Part shown: positions 18,512 to 20,270 of the stretch, one piece after another
How the letters are laid out: each line of letters opens with the position of its first letter
How positions within the stretch are numbered: the first letter of the stretch is position 1
Assembly: GCA_022592435.1 (NCBI GenBank)
Contig: JABYQS010000500.1
Span: 1-20,270 of the forward strand
Reading direction: 5' to 3'
From: Cerioporus squamosus
Lineage: Eukaryota; Basidiomycota; Agaricomycetes; Polyporales; Polyporaceae
Length of the DNA stretch: 20,270 nucleotides
Program-made: the position numbers and the translations under genes
Notes under the pieces: model-generated
Databases searched by the model: none
Seen by the model: the letters and a program-made list of their open reading frames with translations, nothing else
Told to the model about the DNA's origin: nothing

Positions 18512-19705
18512 ATGCCGCCCTCGTACTCCCCCTGCCCCCGCCCCTGCCTCAAGCGGTCCTCCAACCCCCACCCGACCAACCCCCGCAAGACGAGCCCTCG
18601 ACGCTCCTCGCAATCGACCCTTCCATCCTCTCACCCCTCGTCCGCTTCCCCCTCACACCGCCCTCGCCCACACCCTCGGCAACGCCCTCCCGTACGACAG
18701 GTCCCCCATCGTCGTCCTCCCAAATCGCTGCGCTCTCCCTGCCCGTGGCTGCCCCGGCCGCACATACGAGCCCGACGAGCCGTCGTCTTCCACCCATACC
18801 CGGAGAAGCAAGCGGACGAGCCTCAGTCCTGTCCGAGGCAAGCATATCCACCCCCGCGCCCGTCGACGGGCACGATCCCCGCACCGACGACGACCCCACC
18901 CCGCGTCAGAGCCCCCTGTCGACTACCACCCTCCCCTCCCGCCTCTCATCCCCGACCTCTCCTCCGAGTCCTCAGAGGAGAGCGATGGCGTCGCCAGCCC
19001 GCCCCCGGAGCTCTACCACAGTGCGTACCTCCCTGCCACCCCCGCCGCCTTATCTCGCTTACTCACCCCAGTGGCCCGCCCGTCTACAGCTCCGACCGCC
19101 ACGGCAAAATGTCCCTCGAGCAGTCCCTCATGAACCTCTCTCTCGCGGGCACCAACGCGCCCTCCACCTCCGCCCTCTCCTTCCTCCCGCACCCGCCCTC
19201 GCCCCGCGTGCGCCCCCACCACTCCCCAACGCCACGCCCTCCCACTCGCCCTCCAACTCGACCTGCTACGTCCCCTCCGTCCTCTCGTCAAGTAGCAGCA
19301 CGGCGGCAGCAGCAGTGGCTTGTCAATCCGAACGGTGGCGGCCACCACTACCGGCCGAGCTCCTCCCCCGTGCGTTCCCGCTCTCCCGCCCCGTCCTCCT
19401 CCCCCAACGCACACGCACACGCACCGCCGCAAGACGCGTCCCGCGCCCACATACCATACCCAGCTACCCGTCGTCGAGCCCCGCGATGCCCATGTCGCCC
19501 TCCGCGGCCGCCGGCGCCCCGGCAAGTCCGGAGCGCGAGCGCAGGAGCAGCACCGCGCGAGTCCCATCGCACTGGCAGCCGGGATCACCGCGACCGCGAG
19601 AAGAGCCGCGAGCGCAGGGAGCGCGAGCGTGCGGAGCGGCTGGCGCGGTATAAGCCCCTCGCGGGCTTTGGCGTCGACGATGCTGGCTGTCTCGGGGGGT
19701 TCTAG
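18512..19705 (+). CDS. Pro/Ser-rich, probably disordered protein with Arg/Glu-rich C-terminus; multi-exon, start unresolved
   Basis: Family not recognised. The best coding frame changes twice at usable introns: GT at 18862 to AG at 18911, and GTACCTCC at about 19025 to CAG at about 19071, which joins an acidic stretch (LSSESSEESDGVASPPPELY) to KMSLEQSLMNLSLAGTN. A third intron at about 19370-19433 (GTGCGTTCC...CCGCAAG) is likely. The N-terminal region is Pro/Ser-rich around LLAIDPSILSPLVRFPL. The C-terminus is a basic-acidic helix (RDHRDREKSRERRERERAER) reminiscent of RS/RE-rich nuclear proteins, an inference. The protein ends in CLGGF then TAG at 19705. The ATG at 18512 has a good context (A at -3) but opens a different frame from the best N-terminal frame, so an upstream exon or missed intron is likely. 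A frame change near 19500-19560 is also not cleanly explained. Confidence 0.5.
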   Translation: MPPSYSPCPRPCLKRSSNPHPTNPRKTSPRRSSQSTLPSSHPSSASPSHRPRPHPRQRPPVRQVPHRRPPKSLRSPCPWLPRPHIRARRAVVFHPYPEKQADEPQSCPRQAYPPPRPSTGTIPAPTTTPPRVRAPCRLPPSPPASHPRPLLRVLRGERWRRQPAPGALPQCVPPCHPRRLISLTHPSGPPVYSSDRHGKMSLEQSLMNLSLAGTNAPSTSALSFLPHPPSPRVRPHHSPTPRPPTRPPTRPATSPPSSRQVAARRQQQWLVNPNGGGHHYRPSSSPVRSRSPAPSSSPNAHAHAPPQDASRAHIPYPATRRRAPRCPCRPPRPPAPRQVRSASAGAAPRESHRTGSRDHRDREKSRERRERERAERLARYKPLAGFGVDDAGCLGGF

Positions 19706-20270
19706 CCCGAGGCGAGTGATTCCTTCCGTTTCGTGGCGGGGGTGGTGGTGGTTGTGTGCAGCTACGTACGTGGGTAGCTCGTGCAGAGAGACGGAGTCCA
19801 GCAGGGAGCCAGGAGAAGAGCCAAACCAAACCGAACGCGGAATGCCATGCAGCAGCGCGCCATGCCATGCCTGTTCGTAGTCTTCCGCTTGTACCACAAC
19901 CCGTATTCCACATATCCCATAGCACATATCACGTATCACGTATCCTCACGAGCCTGCGTTCTTTGGCGCATTATTCACTAGCATCTTCCTTTTGTTATTA
20001 TTTCATGTCGATGTCGATGTCGGTTTTTGACCCTCCGTCCGTTCCGCGCATCCAGTACTAGTGCGAGCAGCGAGCCGTGCGTCGAATCCACACCAGTTTA
20101 CTGACCATATGAGCTCTCACTTGGAGGTCGCGGTCCGAACCGGTACCATGACGAACCCCCGCTACGTTACGCCTCTGTGTCCCCTCGTCCCGTGTCCATA
20201 GCGCTTAGCCATCTCGAGTCTGGTCTGCCTGAGGTCTCCAACTTATCCCCTCGCGCTCTCACCTCTCACC
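19706..20270. other. 3' flank, no gene recognised
   Basis: The segment follows the stop of the disordered-protein gene and becomes relatively AT-rich (19.9-20.0 kb), as expected for a 3' UTR. It contains short repeats: CACATATC/CACGTATC-like units at about 19911-19950 and ATGTCG copies at 20005-20022. No coding signal is seen up to the window end. Confidence 0.5.

Noticed and set aside
19013..19939. 308-codon minus-strand open frame opposite the disordered-protein gene
   Set aside because: Gly/Arg/Ala-rich shadow of the Pro/Ser/Arg-rich plus-strand coding sequence. It spans that gene's predicted introns and 3' flank.
1..20270. tRNA, rRNA, transposon or retroelement genes
   Set aside because: No cloverleaf-like A/B box pairs, reverse transcriptase or transposase motifs, or long terminal or inverted repeats were recognised by reading. 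A tRNAscan or RepeatMasker run could still find degraded copies.

Overview
The window looks like nuclear DNA of a filamentous fungus, most likely an agaricomycete basidiomycete. It is GC-rich. Its genes are split by many 45-80 nt introns with GT...AG ends and CTGAC/CTAAC-like branch sites, there are no bacterial operon signals, and TATA boxes sit about 60-80 bp before several start codons. Because the DNA is GC-rich, long open frames occur by chance on every strand. Gene calls therefore rest on splice-site phase, start/TATA spacing and amino-acid composition read by eye, and their reliability varies.

Layout. (1) 1-1.6 kb: a complete five-exon classical short-chain dehydrogenase/reductase on the plus strand, the only gene assigned to a named family with high confidence. 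(2) 1.8-5.6 kb: two divergently transcribed, evidently paralogous genes for all-helical proteins, sharing an 840-bp intergenic region with a TATA box on each side. The minus-strand gene (nine exons, 399 aa) has one long hydrophobic segment between two helical arms, an architecture like the alpha-pore-forming toxin superfamily. The plus-strand gene shares an 80-nt exon of the same phase but lacks the hydrophobic segment and has a one-base phase mismatch near its 3' end. (3) 5.7-15.7 kb: a dense block of small, intron-rich genes of unrecognised family, mostly on the minus strand (one plus-strand gene at 5.8-6.8 kb). Several models are phase-consistent throughout, but competing frames remain and confidence is low to moderate. 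(4) 15.7-18.4 kb: a long non-coding stretch, first a patchwork of short tandem repeats and then a purine-rich segment with a canonical G-quadruplex motif. (5) 18.5-19.7 kb: a plus-strand gene for a Pro/Ser-rich, probably disordered protein with a charged Arg/Glu C-terminus. (6) 19.7-20.27 kb: 3' flank with no gene seen.

No pathway links all these genes. The dehydrogenase looks like a metabolic housekeeping or accessory enzyme. The divergent helical pair could be a two-component system and is the most interesting object in the window. The 5.7-15.7 kb block looks like accessory or orphan-gene territory. No RNA genes, transposon ORFs, CRISPR arrays or terminal inverted repeats were recognised.
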